In this document: piece by piece, positions 63,338 to 64,000 of the stretch
How positions within the stretch are numbered: position 1 is the stretch's first letter
Layout: each line of letters starts with the position of its first letter
Origin: Arcticibacter svalbardensis MN12-7
GTDB lineage: Bacteria; Bacteroidota; Bacteroidia; Sphingobacteriales; Sphingobacteriaceae
NCBI RefSeq assembly: GCF_000403135.1
Contig: NZ_AQPN01000145.1
Span: 1-64,000 of the forward strand
Direction of reading: 5' to 3'
DNA length: 64,000 nt
Made by a program: the position numbers and the translations under genes
Notes under the pieces: generated by a model
Database searches by the model: none
The model's input: the letters and a program-made list of their open reading frames with translations, nothing else
What the model was told of the DNA's origin: nothing

Positions 63338-64000
63338 ATGAAAACAATATTAAAATTAATTTTAATCTTTCTGTTTATTTCAAACACCTCTTTTGCTAAA
63401 GCTGATGATGGATTAAACATTACTGCCTACTTAAAATTAGCGAATGGCGATCAGATTTATCCAACCGCTAAACAAATAAAGATGTTACGTCCATTTATGC
63501 CACAGGAAACCTTTATGCCTGCACCAGCATATAGCGATAGGGATTATTGGAACAAAATTGCAAATTCATCATCAGGAAAAGAATACTTAAAGGAAGCTTA
63601 TGCAGTAATACAAAAAACTCCTGAGATCCCTATTTCTGATGAAGTGTATAGAGAAGCCAATAAACAAGGCAATAGAGGGATGTATAAACCTAAATATTAC
63701 AATACCATGGAGAGATTGGAGTATTTTATATTGGCAGAATGTCTTGAAAATAAAGGGAATTTCATACCTCAAATAGAAACTTATTGTAAAGCTATTATGA
63801 CGATGAAATCGTGGATGCATCCTAACCATGACGATTCGGCAAACAGCAATTTAGAAGGCAAAAGCATTGCAATTGATTTAGGTGCACGGAAATTCGGGTC
63901 GGTTTTAACGTTGGCTAATATTCTTTTAGCAGATAAATTGCCTGCCAAGTTAAGAAACGATATATCATCAATTGTACATAAAAGAATTACAGCATCATAT
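63338..64000 (+). CDS. Probable polysaccharide lyase (alpha/alpha-toroid type), N-terminal part
   Basis: The frame from ATG 63338 stays open to the window end (221 codons). It has a signal peptide (LKLILIFLFISNTSFAKA). Then comes a helical domain with ALxCxxK-type features: YSDRDYWNKIANSSSGKEYL, NTMERLEYFILAECLENKGN, IMTMKSWMHPNHDDSANSNL and IAIDLGARKFGSVLTLANIL. The MHPNHDD block and repeated helices are like heparinase II/III- and alginate-lyase-like toroid proteins found with sulfatases. It is likely to cleave the uronate-containing chain desulfated by its neighbours. The catalytic parts lie beyond the edge, so the family is not certain. Confidence 0.6.
   Translation, partial: MKTILKLILIFLFISNTSFAKADDGLNITAYLKLANGDQIYPTAKQIKMLRPFMPQETFMPAPAYSDRDYWNKIANSSSGKEYLKEAYAVIQKTPEIPISDEVYREANKQGNRGMYKPKYYNTMERLEYFILAECLENKGNFIPQIETYCKAIMTMKSWMHPNHDDSANSNLEGKSIAIDLGARKFGSVLTLANILLADKLPAKLRNDISSIVHKRITASY

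Overview
The window reads as a chromosome segment of a Bacteroidota bacterium, most likely a Sphingobacteriaceae/Pedobacter-like organism. Evidence: a SusC-type receptor start, Bacteroidota promoters (TAnnTTTG -7 boxes), bacillithiol genes (bshA, a YtxJ-type protein), an OstA/LptA-like protein, Cys-type sulfatases of a polysaccharide utilisation locus (PUL), DUF4861, and the cytophagal DnaK variant GGGTHD. The taxon is inferred from these families; no rRNA is present.

Layout. 1-5.6 kb is accessory: the start of a SusC-like receptor, a myo-inositol oxygenase, and a LacI-type regulator stranded between three decayed insertion sequences (IS5-like, IS110-like, and a chimeric IS66/IS1182-like remnant). 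A tRNA-Ser(GGA) follows. 6.2-53.3 kb is mostly core: ansA, tatD, dnaK, two FKBP isomerases with nrnA, ndk, a DciA-like gene with recF, a TPR membrane protein, ribH, lipA, nnrD/E, uvrA (frameshifted), a lytic transglycosylase, an rluB-type pseudouridine synthase with a long repetitive N-terminus, a lactonase, bshA, a GH3C/beta-lactamase-like protein, mutL-rhomboid-rhomboid-EEP, cysS, an Fe-ADH, moxR-surA, rdgB, an OstA-like gene, tilS, two paralogous lipoproteins, a 2OG oxygenase, and a sulfite/nitrite reductase with siroheme synthase and a broken Rrf2 regulator.

53.4-64 kb is accessory again: an IS1182-like remnant, a deleted sulfatase, an esterase, an IS982 remnant, then a co-oriented PUL-like cluster (DUF4861, sulfatase, beta-helix protein with a C-terminal PDZ domain, a second sulfatase broken in an A7 tract, and the start of a probable polysaccharide lyase). 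These genes look suited to stepwise desulfation and cleavage of a sulfated, probably uronate-containing glycan. No SusC/SusD pair lies in this part of the window.

The strongest second-look items are the beta-helix-PDZ fusion, the HEPN-like tail on the sulfite reductase, three frameshifted genes (uvrA, Rrf2, sulfatase), a 44-bp diverged duplication of the nnrD 3' end running into lipA, probable leaderless promoters, and a terminator hairpin placed in a 5' leader. I found no CRISPR array, prophage or obvious defence island.
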